A stretch of DNA of 64,000 nt from Chitinophagaceae bacterium LGM1. Its GTDB lineage: Bacteria > Bacteroidota > Bacteroidia > Chitinophagales > Chitinophagaceae. The translations under genes were made by a program, and so were the position numbers. The stretch is taken from the NCBI GenBank assembly GCA_018604165.1, contig CP075895.1, forward strand, positions 2,413,001 to 2,477,000. Reading direction: 5' to 3'. Positions 17,151-25,670 of this stretch are shown here, one piece after another (position 1 is the first letter of the stretch; each line of letters opens with the position of its first letter). The notes under the pieces are model-generated. The model was not told the origin of the DNA, did not search any database, and was given only the letters and a program-made list of their open reading frames with translations.

Positions 17151-17870
17151 TTATAATTCTTCTATTCTAAAAGGCATGTCATCATAAGTCCGCCCATTCA
17201 GAACCCTACCTGTCTTTTTCTTATTTGTACCACCCCATTGCTTAAAGAAAAAAGCAACCTCTGCTGCCTTGCATTGATCCATAATATCTAATACCCATTC
17301 TGTATTCATAGGACGTGCATTGTGCCCACTTTCTCCACCAACAATAACCCAGTCAATATTTGTCAAATTCATTTTTGGTAAAGGGCCTATTAGTGGTTCA
17401 CACGAGAGAAATTTATTTCGTGCATTCGTTTGTTGTAGTAACCCTATTCGATTCATTACCTTCTCATTCTCAACCGATACACCCATCCAAATATTATGCG
17501 ACCATTTTAATTCTTGATGTATTTGCAATAACCTGTGTGCCCGTTTGGTAAGAACTTGAAAGACATGCTGAGGGTTTTCATTCATAACTGTAAAAACCTT
17601 TTGGATAAATTCTAACGGCACATCTTTATGAAAAAGATCACTCATAGAATTGACAAATACTATTTTTTGCCGTTTCCATGTTGCAGGAATTTTTAGTGCT
17701 TCTTCATGCAATGTTAATTTAAAGGCATCCTTATACTTTTCGACACCCATTGCTTGCAGGCGTTTCGACATTACTTCTGCATAACAATATTTGCACCCGG
17801 CAGAAATTTTTGTACATCCGGTTACAGGATTCCATGTCATTTCAGTCCATTCAATACTTGATTGTGCCAT
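17151..17870 (-). CDS. DUF5131 (phage Gp37/Gp68) radical-SAM-like protein
   Basis: 239 residues of the Gp37/Gp68 family. The start, SSIEWTEMTWNPVTGCTKIS, leads to three cysteines CTKISAGCKYCYAE (C19, C26, C29), the three-Cys motif thought to hold an iron-sulfur cluster. Later conserved parts are FVNSMSDLFHKDVP, FQVLTKRAHRL, WMGVSVEN, FLSCEPLIGPL and VIVGGESG. The function is unsettled. It starts 2 bp after the stop of the TcmP gene, the partner it is usually found with. Confidence 0.88.
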   Translation of the reverse strand: MAQSSIEWTEMTWNPVTGCTKISAGCKYCYAEVMSKRLQAMGVEKYKDAFKLTLHEEALKIPATWKRQKIVFVNSMSDLFHKDVPLEFIQKVFTVMNENPQHVFQVLTKRAHRLLQIHQELKWSHNIWMGVSVENEKVMNRIGLLQQTNARNKFLSCEPLIGPLPKMNLTNIDWVIVGGESGHNARPMNTEWVLDIMDQCKAAEVAFFFKQWGGTNKKKTGRVLNGRTYDDMPFRIEEL

Positions 17871-17872
17871 AC

Positions 17873-19030
17873 TTATTTCATTCTAAACGTGTATTTAATT
17901 TTCCTTTCTTTATACACAGCATATGTAAGTCCAAAGCTATTTGTATTCACAATATGACCAAATAAATCCTGAATTACCAATTTTCCTTCTCTTTTTAGCC
18001 GTCGTATTACTTCATTGCAATGCTTAGGCAGAAATTGATTCTTTAATGTAAACTCATATAATTCAAGGTTATTGCATGACTGCCGCTGTTTTAATAATTC
18101 CTTTAAAATTTTCTCAAGCCTCTCTTCTGTATATGTTTTATCAAGTACTTCCAGGTTATCTCCAAACAGTGTATTACCGATGCTCTGCTGGTTAAACCCC
18201 TTACCTAGTGAGTCGTTTTTCCATTTTACTTCCAGGAATTTTTCTAAACCATAAATATGGTGTCCGATAAAGAACACTGCATAGTAGTTTGCGCTATCCC
18301 TTTGTATGTAGTGTGAGGATGTATAATAACTGTTATCAAAAGAAAACGCTTGTGTCAGCTCATTTATGTAGTCAAAGACATTTGTAAAATTTGATTGTAG
18401 CGCTTTCTCGTTACCTGCAAAAAATTCATTTGTGAACTTCCTGAGATTGTCATAGCACTTTGTTTCAAAATCAGTTTGTGCTTTTCCTGTAAAACGATAC
18501 ATCTGTGCTACAGGCAGAAACAGTAATACTTCTGTTCTATTGGTTTCAAGAATTTTCAGTAAGCTATTTTTTTGAATTTTAGAATAGCCGTATGGGTCTA
18601 TGAATACCAGATTGCGTTCTCGTTGGCTGTATGATTTTATATTGTTAGCTGTAACCTCAAACATTGCATCGGCATCTAAGTTATATGCTTCTATCTTACA
18701 ATTGGTTAATGGCAAACTATCTAAAACATCTTGGACCCCATTTACCTTTGTCGCATCAAAATCATTTATTACCAGACGAATTGGTTTTACGACTTTGCCT
18801 TGTTCGTTAAAGGAACTTATGTAATTGAGTATTTGACTTGCAGCAATAAGCGGGCTTCCTAAATTGCCGTCTTCATATACTCCTGCACCACAAAAAATAT
18901 CGAAGAGGTTAATTCGATCTATAAACTGACTGTTACCTAAGATAGGTAGATATTCACTCAGATAATCCTTGTACAGATTCAGTTTTGCTTGTGAATGAGG
19001 CAAAACATTTGATTTCACATCTTTTTTCAC
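17873..19030 (-). CDS. tcmP: Three-Cys-motif partner protein (TcmP)
   Basis: 385 residues. The N-terminus has the TcmP pattern: HSQAKLNLYKDYLSEYLPIL, then INLFDIFCGAGVYEDG (about 41-56), which looks like a methyltransferase-type glycine loop, and LVFIDPYGYSK near residue 145. TcmP proteins are encoded next to DUF5131 proteins, as here, and the two probably form one enzyme system of unknown reaction. The pair is common in mobile or defence-rich neighbourhoods. It is low in GC and forms the right end of the accessory block. Confidence 0.85.
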   Translation of the reverse strand: MKKDVKSNVLPHSQAKLNLYKDYLSEYLPILGNSQFIDRINLFDIFCGAGVYEDGNLGSPLIAASQILNYISSFNEQGKVVKPIRLVINDFDATKVNGVQDVLDSLPLTNCKIEAYNLDADAMFEVTANNIKSYSQRERNLVFIDPYGYSKIQKNSLLKILETNRTEVLLFLPVAQMYRFTGKAQTDFETKCYDNLRKFTNEFFAGNEKALQSNFTNVFDYINELTQAFSFDNSYYTSSHYIQRDSANYYAVFFIGHHIYGLEKFLEVKWKNDSLGKGFNQQSIGNTLFGDNLEVLDKTYTEERLEKILKELLKQRQSCNNLELYEFTLKNQFLPKHCNEVIRRLKREGKLVIQDLFGHIVNTNSFGLTYAVYKERKIKYTFRMK

Positions 19031-19936
19031 TTTGGCGTTTTAGGGAATTGTGTTTGTTTATCAAATACAAATATACATATAATTTACTATTAGATGTATC
19101 TATCTGCTCGCCGTTAAAACGGAATGACTGAAGTATTGAGGGAATGGAGTGCGCGAGTAGCCAAAGGCTGGCGCGAATTTACTAAGGCGATAGCCGCAAA
19201 TTCGCACAATGCAGGATGTTGTGGTGGCATGTCAATACGCGCAGGCGTGTGAAGCAACATCCGTAATGCAGCCGTTGGCTCAGCAGGCGAGCACAGACAA
19301 CAGGTTGCGTATGGACTGTAGGCTCTGTGAAGCGAATACAAACGTGCCGGATGGTATGTTTGTAATGAGCAAGCAGGTAAGCCTACAGGACAGGGAGCAA
19401 CCATGAGAGTTTTATACGAGCAGCAAAGGGTATGACAGTTCGCTCTTGTGGGTGTTGATAGCAAGCAATAGCGGCTACAATACACATAAGAAAAACGACC
19501 TCTTGGATTACAAGTGGTCGTTTTAGAAATGGCGTACTATTTGCCGAGTGTAAAAGGCGAATTCCTTATCATCACGAAGGAACTTGTGTCGAATATTAAC
19601 TGACATGATATTGTTTTATACATATATGGTACATTGTTTTTTATTAATGTTTGGAATGAAAAGCTAACAATAGTTAATTCTCATTTTCTTCTTTGAAGGT
19701 TATTAACCTAGACATCTATATATAATGAGATTTTGCTAAGCATCTAGCTGGAAAATTTACTGAACCCAATCTATGATTGTATAAATAAAAATAACAATAA
19801 TACATATATAGTAATATAATATAGGCTGATACATAAAAAAGAATAACAATCCATAACAAAAGCTACCATCCCCCAACCGTCTACATTATTATCCTTTCTA
19901 TGTTTAGTTATTCCTCAACGTAAAAAAATAATAATT
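19031..19936. other. Long non-coding junction, accessory region to host genes
   Basis: Over 900 bp without a credible gene. 19100-19530 is GC-richer and full of inverted repeats, described as a separate entry. 19530-19936 is AT-rich and carries the promoter of the secreted protein at 19937. A 123-codon minus-strand frame over 19114-19485 (with many Cys, Pro and Leu) is not protein-like. The right boundary of the mobile region probably lies here. Confidence 0.5.
19152..19524. ncRNA. Candidate structured RNA or hairpin array
   Basis: Perfect nested stems follow one another: CGCG 19152-19155/19172-19175 enclosing AGCC-aaa-GGCT; GCGAATTT 19173-19180 with 19198-19205 enclosing GGC-gata-GCC; GGATGTTG 19214-19221 with 19255-19262 enclosing ACGC-gcag-GCGT; CTGTAGGCT 19316-19324 with 19380-19388 enclosing TACAAAC 19337-19343/19358-19364; and a terminator-like AAAACGACC 19492-19500 with 19516-19524. 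The first two stems share CGCG and exclude each other. The strand is undecided; the last hairpin is followed by more T on the minus strand. I know no matching RNA family. Confidence 0.4.
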
Positions 19937-21217
19937 ATGAACAGGTATTTTTTCTTCTCTCTATTTAGTATCATCTTTATTGCTATTTCTGAATTGTGTA
20001 TTGCACAATACACAATTAATGGCAGTGTTTTATTTACATCAAGCAATCCTGTTGCTGGGCAAACAGTTTATATTGAATCAGACTCAACTGTTAATCCTCA
20101 AGGTAGCCCAAATGTTAAAATTACTGTTATGACAGATAGTAATGGAAATTATACTGCTACTATTCCGAGTAATAGTATAAATGGGATGTCGTTAGAAGTA
20201 TATACTAAAAATTGCGACAACACATGGTTGAAAAACACTTATACTTATTCTAGCACCAATATTACATCGAATTTTACTGTATGTATACCTGTGCCTCCTA
20301 CAGCAATCGAAGGGAAAATAACTTTGGGAACTACATCAAATCCAGCAATTGGGGCTAAAGTTTTGTTGATTAAAGATGTAATTGTAACTGTCGGAGGGGT
20401 ATCAACCAATATCTTAACTGCAATTGATAGTGCGGTAACTAATTCAGCAGGGGCATATTCAATTCCTTGCCCTACCTCAAGTAATGATAATTACTTGATT
20501 AAATCTTTTTTATTACCATCACACATAAATTATTCAAATTATTTACCAACTTATTACGGCAACTCGTTAATGTGGTCTGACGGTTACTCAATTCGACCTA
20601 ATACACCATTAGTTGCTAATGTAGAATTACAATCAGGTGTAAATTCGGGTGGGCCTGGATTTATAAGTGGAAACGTACTGCTAGGTGCAAACAAGAGTAC
20701 ATCTATGGGTGACCCTTTACCAGGAAGGATAATAATATTGACTGATGACAATGATAATGCAATTGGATATACACAGTCTGATGTGAGCGGACAATTTAAG
20801 TTTAACAATTTACAATATGGTAAATATAAAATTTTTGGCGATGTAATGGGTAAAGATTGTGATGAATTATTACTAAACCTCACTAACTCAAATAATGTAT
20901 TTGTAACTTTTGAAGAAAGGCAACAGACTTTTCACCCAAGGTTGGTTACACTCAATATTAATACAAGTAGTCAAAGTAAATATAAAGATATCTTAATATA
21001 CCCTATTCCAGTAGTTGACGTATTGCATATAAAAGGTTTGAGCACTGAAGCATCAGTATCTTTATATAATATACTTGGTAAGATTGTTTTTAGTGAAACA
21101 ATCTTACCAAAAAAAGAATCTTCAATCAATCTGTCTACCTTGCCTTCGGGTAATTATATCATTACAATTACTACAAATGAGTACGTACATAAACAGACTA
21201 TAGTAAAACACCTGTAG
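19937..21217 (+). CDS. Secreted T9SS protein with carboxypeptidase-like repeats
   Basis: 426 residues with a signal peptide ending near ELCIAQ. Three carboxypeptidase-regulatory/SdrD-B-like beta-sandwich repeats are visible, each with a strand such as VLFTSSNPVAGQTVYI, a D-S-x-G-N-Y turn (TVMTDSNGNYTATIP) and a GKYKI-type end. The C-terminal 75 residues are a T9SS type A sorting domain (IYPIPVVDVLHIKGL, SLYNILGKIVFSE, LPSGNYIITITT, KQTIVKHL). It should be exported and anchored or released at the surface. First host gene after the accessory region. Confidence 0.8.
   Translation: MNRYFFFSLFSIIFIAISELCIAQYTINGSVLFTSSNPVAGQTVYIESDSTVNPQGSPNVKITVMTDSNGNYTATIPSNSINGMSLEVYTKNCDNTWLKNTYTYSSTNITSNFTVCIPVPPTAIEGKITLGTTSNPAIGAKVLLIKDVIVTVGGVSTNILTAIDSAVTNSAGAYSIPCPTSSNDNYLIKSFLLPSHINYSNYLPTYYGNSLMWSDGYSIRPNTPLVANVELQSGVNSGGPGFISGNVLLGANKSTSMGDPLPGRIIILTDDNDNAIGYTQSDVSGQFKFNNLQYGKYKIFGDVMGKDCDELLLNLTNSNNVFVTFEERQQTFHPRLVTLNINTSSQSKYKDILIYPIPVVDVLHIKGLSTEASVSLYNILGKIVFSETILPKKESSINLSTLPSGNYIITITTNEYVHKQTIVKHL
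21075..21110. repeat. Perfect 15-bp inverted repeat inside a coding region
   Basis: TTGGTAAGATTGTTT (21075-21089), a 6-nt loop TTAGTG, then the exact complement at 21096-21110. It lies in the T9SS tail of the 19937 gene, about 110 bp before the stop, and is followed by AAAAAAG, not by a T-run, so it is not a normal terminator. Confidence 0.7.
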
Positions 21218-21283
21218 TTATAAGATTAATAATTAATCAGTAGTTATTTTCATACACAACTACTGATTATTAATTACGCTATT

Positions 21284-21661
21284 ATGGAGAATCATTGGGA
21301 ATATACGGACAAATCACTGTATAGTTCATTTTTAGAATCCTACTCGTGTCTGTGTGATTTTACACACGAAACCTTGCTTCGGTTAATATGGGTTCATGTT
21401 ACAAAGTACAACAATGCAAGCAATGCTATGAATGAATTTATATACGGGCTAAATCAGTTCTACGAACAAAATCATAGGGTGCCTGTCATGCTTGATCAGA
21501 TCACTACAGCTATTTATGTACTCATAATTCATAGTCGGCAAGTAGCAGGAAGGTATAAAACATCTCAAGCTTTTTTAAAAGAAAATAAGGATTTATATAA
21601 TAATATTAGCTTTATAAATAGATACTATAATAATTATTTGAATAATTACTTGCATGAATAA
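21284..21661 (+). CDS. Hypothetical protein
   Basis: 125 residues (MENHWEYTDKSLYSSFLESY). It is predicted helical and soluble, rich in Tyr and Asn, without signal peptide or known domain. It begins 67 bp after the previous stop. The reading frame and composition match its host neighbours, but the family is not recognised. Confidence 0.55.
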   Translation: MENHWEYTDKSLYSSFLESYSCLCDFTHETLLRLIWVHVTKYNNASNAMNEFIYGLNQFYEQNHRVPVMLDQITTAIYVLIIHSRQVAGRYKTSQAFLKENKDLYNNISFINRYYNNYLNNYLHE

Positions 21662-21834
21662 TGGTATTATTAACAACATTCCATTAATAAAATCTGTCGA
21701 GCACTTTTAACTAATTATTTACACAAATCCTTTTTCACTAATTTATAACCGTTAAGTTTTTTTAAATATTTATCCCCCTTTCTACCCCCAACCGCAATAA
21801 CATACAGATGGTCTACTGATAGTTAAAAAATGTT

Positions 21835-23076
21835 ATGAAAGTCAAACTTCACTTTTTTACACTATTACTTCTTCTATTTTACTCAGCGCCTTGTATAGCT
21901 CAAGCATGGGTTAAAAAAGCTGATATGCCAGATAATCAGCTTGGCTATTTTGGGGCTACAAATTTTGTTATTAATAACTCAATTTTTGTAGTTGGTGGAA
22001 TATTTAATCCAAAGGTTCTCGAATACAATACTGTTAGTAACACTTGGACTGATAAAACTGCGATACCGTATGTGCAAGATGAATTATTTGGCGCAATATC
22101 TTTTGTTTCGAATGGTAAGGCATACGTTGGTTTAGGTAGCGAATTTATAAGATCTAGTTCTGTTCGGGTGTACAAAAAAGACTTGTACCAATACGACCCT
22201 GCAACGAATCAGTGGGCAGCAAAGAAGACATTTCCTGGTGCAGCTAGATCGTTGTCAACATATTTTACGCTAATTGACAAGGTTTATGTTGTAGGTGGCA
22301 AAGATAGTAGTGGGACAGATTTGGACGAAGTGTGGGAGTATAATATAACAACAGATAACTGGCAACAAAAGACAGATTATATAGGAACTTTAAGTATGGG
22401 CACAGGCTTTGTGTTAGGCAGTAAGGGGTACCTTACATTAGGAGTATTGAATGCTGGTATAGGAGCAGCAACGCACAACAAGACATTGTACGAATATAGC
22501 CAATCCACAGATACATGGTTGAAAAAGGCTGATTTTCCAGCAGATGGAAGATATGCTGGTATTTCATTTTCGATAAATAATAAGGCTTATGTTGGTTTAG
22601 GTGCAACAACCAGTTCAACAGTAAGTTATCATAAGGATTTGTACACGTATGATAACGCTACAAATAAATGGTCAACATCAACGTATGATTTAATTGCTGA
22701 AGGCAGGTATTTACCGTTTGCCTCTGTTATTTCTAACGTTGCATATATAGGAGGAGGGTATGCAAAAATAAATGGTGCAGATAATGGTTTTATAGATTTA
22801 TATGCTTTTAATCCCACATTAAATATCAACAATATAGTAACTAACGACATGATAAAGCTGTTCCCCAATCCTGCAAGTAATTCAATTGTTATTGAGACAG
22901 ATATTAATCTGCAAGGTTGGAATTATTTAATAAAAGACATAACAGGTAAGGAAGTTGCAAAGGGGCAAATAGGCAATGGAAATTCTATTGATATACGTAG
23001 GCTTCAGCCAACAAAATATATATTGACGCTCAACTCTAACGATAGAATGTTTGTAGCGACTTTTGTGAAAAAGTAA
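21835..23076 (+). CDS. Kelch-repeat secreted protein with T9SS tail
   Basis: 413 residues. Signal peptide MKVKLHFFTLLLLLFYSAPC. Five to six Kelch beta-propeller blades are visible from the repeated pattern of a Val-Gly-Gly strand and a Y-x-P/T-x-x-N-x-W strand (LYQYDPATNQWAAKKTFP, VWEYNITTDNWQQKT, LYEYSQSTDTWLKKADFP, LYTYDNATNKWS). A type A sorting domain closes it (KLFPNPASNSIVIETD, WNYLIKDITGKEVAKG). Exported surface or extracellular protein, ligand unknown. Closely similar in layout to the protein at 26626. Confidence 0.85.
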   Translation: MKVKLHFFTLLLLLFYSAPCIAQAWVKKADMPDNQLGYFGATNFVINNSIFVVGGIFNPKVLEYNTVSNTWTDKTAIPYVQDELFGAISFVSNGKAYVGLGSEFIRSSSVRVYKKDLYQYDPATNQWAAKKTFPGAARSLSTYFTLIDKVYVVGGKDSSGTDLDEVWEYNITTDNWQQKTDYIGTLSMGTGFVLGSKGYLTLGVLNAGIGAATHNKTLYEYSQSTDTWLKKADFPADGRYAGISFSINNKAYVGLGATTSSTVSYHKDLYTYDNATNKWSTSTYDLIAEGRYLPFASVISNVAYIGGGYAKINGADNGFIDLYAFNPTLNINNIVTNDMIKLFPNPASNSIVIETDINLQGWNYLIKDITGKEVAKGQIGNGNSIDIRRLQPTKYILTLNSNDRMFVATFVKK

Positions 23077-23198
23077 TTTACAGGTAAGCCATGTTACTTT
23101 ACTTTTCCATTACAATTATTATGTTTTTTTATGTATTCAATTTGGCTAAGACAGTACATTTGAATGTTGTATAGTTACAGCGTTTAAAAACTAAACGA

Positions 23199-23687
23199 AT
23201 GAAACGAAAATTATTACTACTTCCTATATTATGCAGCATAATAATGGCTGTAATTTTATTTGACGCTTGTAGAAAACATAAACCAGAACCTGAAAAACAG
23301 GCGGATAGTTCAGTCATGCAGCCAATTGGTACAAGCAGAAATGAACAGGTAGTTAAAGATTTTTTTAGCGCTTTTAATGCTCATAACTGGGATTTAGCTA
23401 CTTCTTATTATGTCGATAGTGCCATTTTTTTAGACCCATCCATAAGTGCATCTTATGTGAAAATGTCTCGTAATCAAGTAAAACAGAAATATGTAGAGCT
23501 GCAAACTGCAGCTAGCGATGTAAAGGATAGTGTAGTAAGCATGTACTCAGTAAATAATGTTGTTGTAGTACAATTTATATCAACAGGAACATTTGGAGGA
23601 TTTATAGCCAGGTCACCAATATGTACTGTTTTTACGCTCAATGACAGTAATAAAATCAGCGTCGATGCTACATACTACGATAAATAG
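23199..23687 (+). CDS. NTF2/SnoaL-like lipoprotein
   Basis: 162 residues. A lipoprotein-type signal peptide ends at Cys near residue 24 (IILFDACRKHKPEP). The body has the NTF2-like pattern: EQVVKDFFSAFNAHNWDLAT, SAIFLDPSISAS, VKQKYVELQTA and strands VVSMYSVNNVVVVQFIST. Such domains bind small molecules or act as cyclases; the substrate here is unknown. Confidence 0.7.
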   Translation: MKRKLLLLPILCSIIMAVILFDACRKHKPEPEKQADSSVMQPIGTSRNEQVVKDFFSAFNAHNWDLATSYYVDSAIFLDPSISASYVKMSRNQVKQKYVELQTAASDVKDSVVSMYSVNNVVVVQFISTGTFGGFIARSPICTVFTLNDSNKISVDATYYDK

Positions 23688-23758
23688 TTTTTACGATTTA
23701 CTACAAAGGGGTAGTAACAACTACAGATTGAATGTTTAGTCACATGTTAGTCTTAGTC

Positions 23759-23789
23759 CCTTCTCCTGTTCTCAGGAGAAGGATTTTTT
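23759..23789 (+). terminator. Rho-independent terminator
   Basis: CCTTCTCCTG (23759-23768), loop TTCT, CAGGAGAAGG (23773-23782), then ATTTTTT. It stands about 70 bp past the lipoprotein stop. Confidence 0.8.
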
Positions 23790-23829
23790 ATATCAGTTTA
23801 AATTATTCACGAACATTAAATACTTTTTT

Positions 23830-24609
23830 ATGAAAAAACTACTACTAATTACTGCCTGTTTCTTTGGATTATCTTACCAAACTCATGCACAAATTTTCTA
23901 TCAGGATTACATACCTGATACAGTAAAAAACAATATATCAGATCACTTGATAGTAAAAATTTCTAGGGAAATTAACTCAACATATGTTAGTGGAGATATT
24001 TATGTTATAATATGGAATGAATACACGCATGTTGGTATTGACGTAAATCATGGTAATGAAATAATACTTGATAACACATCAACAAAACCAATTGCTAGCG
24101 GTGAACTTATTGATGCGACTGGAAATTGGGGTCAAACAGTATCATTTCCATATACTCCGTGCAGCACATGGCCAATTGGTACTGAAAGGTATATTGGCGT
24201 TAGGTTTAAAAAGAATAATCAATGGCACTATGGTTGGGTTTGCATGATTCGTCTTCAGCCTGTAGGAGTTAATAATGGATTTACAGTAAAAGATTATGCA
24301 TATAACACTATACAAAATCAAGGCATCAAAGCTGGTCAAAAATCAAGTACGGGTGTCAATAAAGTAGAGGCTAATAGTATTTCCGTAAACTGCTACCCCA
24401 ATCCGTCTGGTAATTACATCTCAATTGATATACCTACAAAAGATAACTACAGTTATTATATATATAGTGCAGAAGGAAAATTATTGCTGAATGGTGAACT
24501 TGTAAGTAGTAACAAAATAGATGTTAGTAGCCTACCGTCTGGTAATTATAGTGCAATATTACGCTCTACTGAAACTGAACTACATAGTAAGTTTATTATT
24601 CAGAGGTAA
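23830..24609 (+). CDS. Secreted T9SS protein, first of a tandem pair
   Basis: 259 residues with the signal peptide MKKLLLITACFFGLSYQTHA. The middle domain is unrecognised and beta-rich; conserved with its neighbour are ERYIGVRFKKNNQWHYGW, the lead into FTVKDYAYNTI, and GIKAGQ. The tail is a type A sorting domain (VNCYPNPSGNYISIDIPT, YSYYIYSAEGKLLLNGEL, LPSGNYSAIL). The next gene (24754) is a paralogue, with nearly identical DNA over the first 80 bp. Confidence 0.75.
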   Translation: MKKLLLITACFFGLSYQTHAQIFYQDYIPDTVKNNISDHLIVKISREINSTYVSGDIYVIIWNEYTHVGIDVNHGNEIILDNTSTKPIASGELIDATGNWGQTVSFPYTPCSTWPIGTERYIGVRFKKNNQWHYGWVCMIRLQPVGVNNGFTVKDYAYNTIQNQGIKAGQKSSTGVNKVEANSISVNCYPNPSGNYISIDIPTKDNYSYYIYSAEGKLLLNGELVSSNKIDVSSLPSGNYSAILRSTETELHSKFIIQR

Positions 24610-24753
24610 GATGGCATTGTAATTTATTTCGCAATCAACTATGAATGAGAATGTCAAATTTTGTACATCTTGTTTTTTACCTGCCTATTGTTCTCAATTG
24701 GTGGGTTTTTATATAATCTCTCAATTAACTATTTAATATAAACAATGTTTATT

Positions 24754-25518
24754 ATGAAAAAACTACTACTAATTACTGCCTGTTTCTTTGGGTTATCTTC
24801 CCAAACTCATGCACAGATTTTTTATCAAGATTACTTGCCAGATTCTACAATAAATAGTTATGCAGAAATTGTAATAGCTAATACTATTAAGCCAAGTTCA
24901 CCGCCACCAACAACCTTTTATGGAGTTTTGGTAATATGGCAACATGGCAGTACGTTATACGACATTACTTCGAGCAGCGATGCAGAAATATTAGCAGCAT
25001 CAAATAAAGTTACTGCAGTTAATATTGGAGATGCAATAAACATGTCTGGTTCTTGGAAAGTAATGACTACCAGTCACGGTACAACATTTAATGATTGGCC
25101 AAATGGAACTGAAAAATGTATTGGCGTACGTTTTAAAAAAGGTGGTACAGATTATTACTATGGTTGGATACGTGCTGTAAAAAACAGTAATAGCTTTACG
25201 CTGAAAGATTATGCTTATAACACAATACCAGGTGGCAGTATTAAAGCAGGGCAAACAGCTAATACTGGCATTAATGAAGCAGTGATATATGACAACATTG
25301 CTGTTTATCCGAATCCGTCAAATAATTGCATATCGGTAGATGTGCCAACAAAAGATTGCTATAGTTATTACATTTATGATGCCGGAGGAAAATTAATGCA
25401 GAATGGTGAACTTGTAAATAGCAATAAAATTGATGTAAGCCGTATTCCATCCGGTAATTATTCTATAATTATCAGTTCAAAAGAATTGCTGCTTAATGCG
25501 AAATTTATTGTTCAGTGA
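24754..25518 (+). CDS. Secreted T9SS protein, second of a tandem pair
   Basis: 254 residues starting MKKLLLITACFFGLSSQTHA; an ATG three codons earlier (24745) is less likely because the paralogue begins at this methionine. It has the same architecture: a beta-rich domain ending KDYAYNTIPGGSIKAGQ, then a type A sorting domain (VYPNPSNNCISVDVPT, YSYYIYDAGGKLMQNGEL, IPSGNYSIII). A recent duplication is evident. Confidence 0.75.
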   Translation: MKKLLLITACFFGLSSQTHAQIFYQDYLPDSTINSYAEIVIANTIKPSSPPPTTFYGVLVIWQHGSTLYDITSSSDAEILAASNKVTAVNIGDAINMSGSWKVMTTSHGTTFNDWPNGTEKCIGVRFKKGGTDYYYGWIRAVKNSNSFTLKDYAYNTIPGGSIKAGQTANTGINEAVIYDNIAVYPNPSNNCISVDVPTKDCYSYYIYDAGGKLMQNGELVNSNKIDVSRIPSGNYSIIISSKELLLNAKFIVQ

Positions 25519-25567
25519 CAATAATAGTTTGTACATAAAAAGTTGCATTTTTCATGCTTTGCAACAG

Positions 25568-25599
25568 ACCCTGCAAATGTTCTCATTTGGCAGGGTTTT
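25568..25599 (+). terminator. Rho-independent terminator
   Basis: ACCCTGC-AAATG, loop, CATTT-g-GCAGGGT, then TTT. It follows the tandem T9SS gene by about 50 bp. Confidence 0.7.
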
Positions 25600-25670
25600 C
25601 AGTAAAATAAACGCTCTTTCATTGCTGCTGCCAAGCAAAGATTTACCGTAGTTTAATAAAATGAACCAAA

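Noticed and set aside
19114-19485. 123-codon minus-strand frame across the hairpin region
   Set aside because: Very rich in Cys, Pro and Leu with no domain-like pattern; the inverted repeats explain the sequence better.
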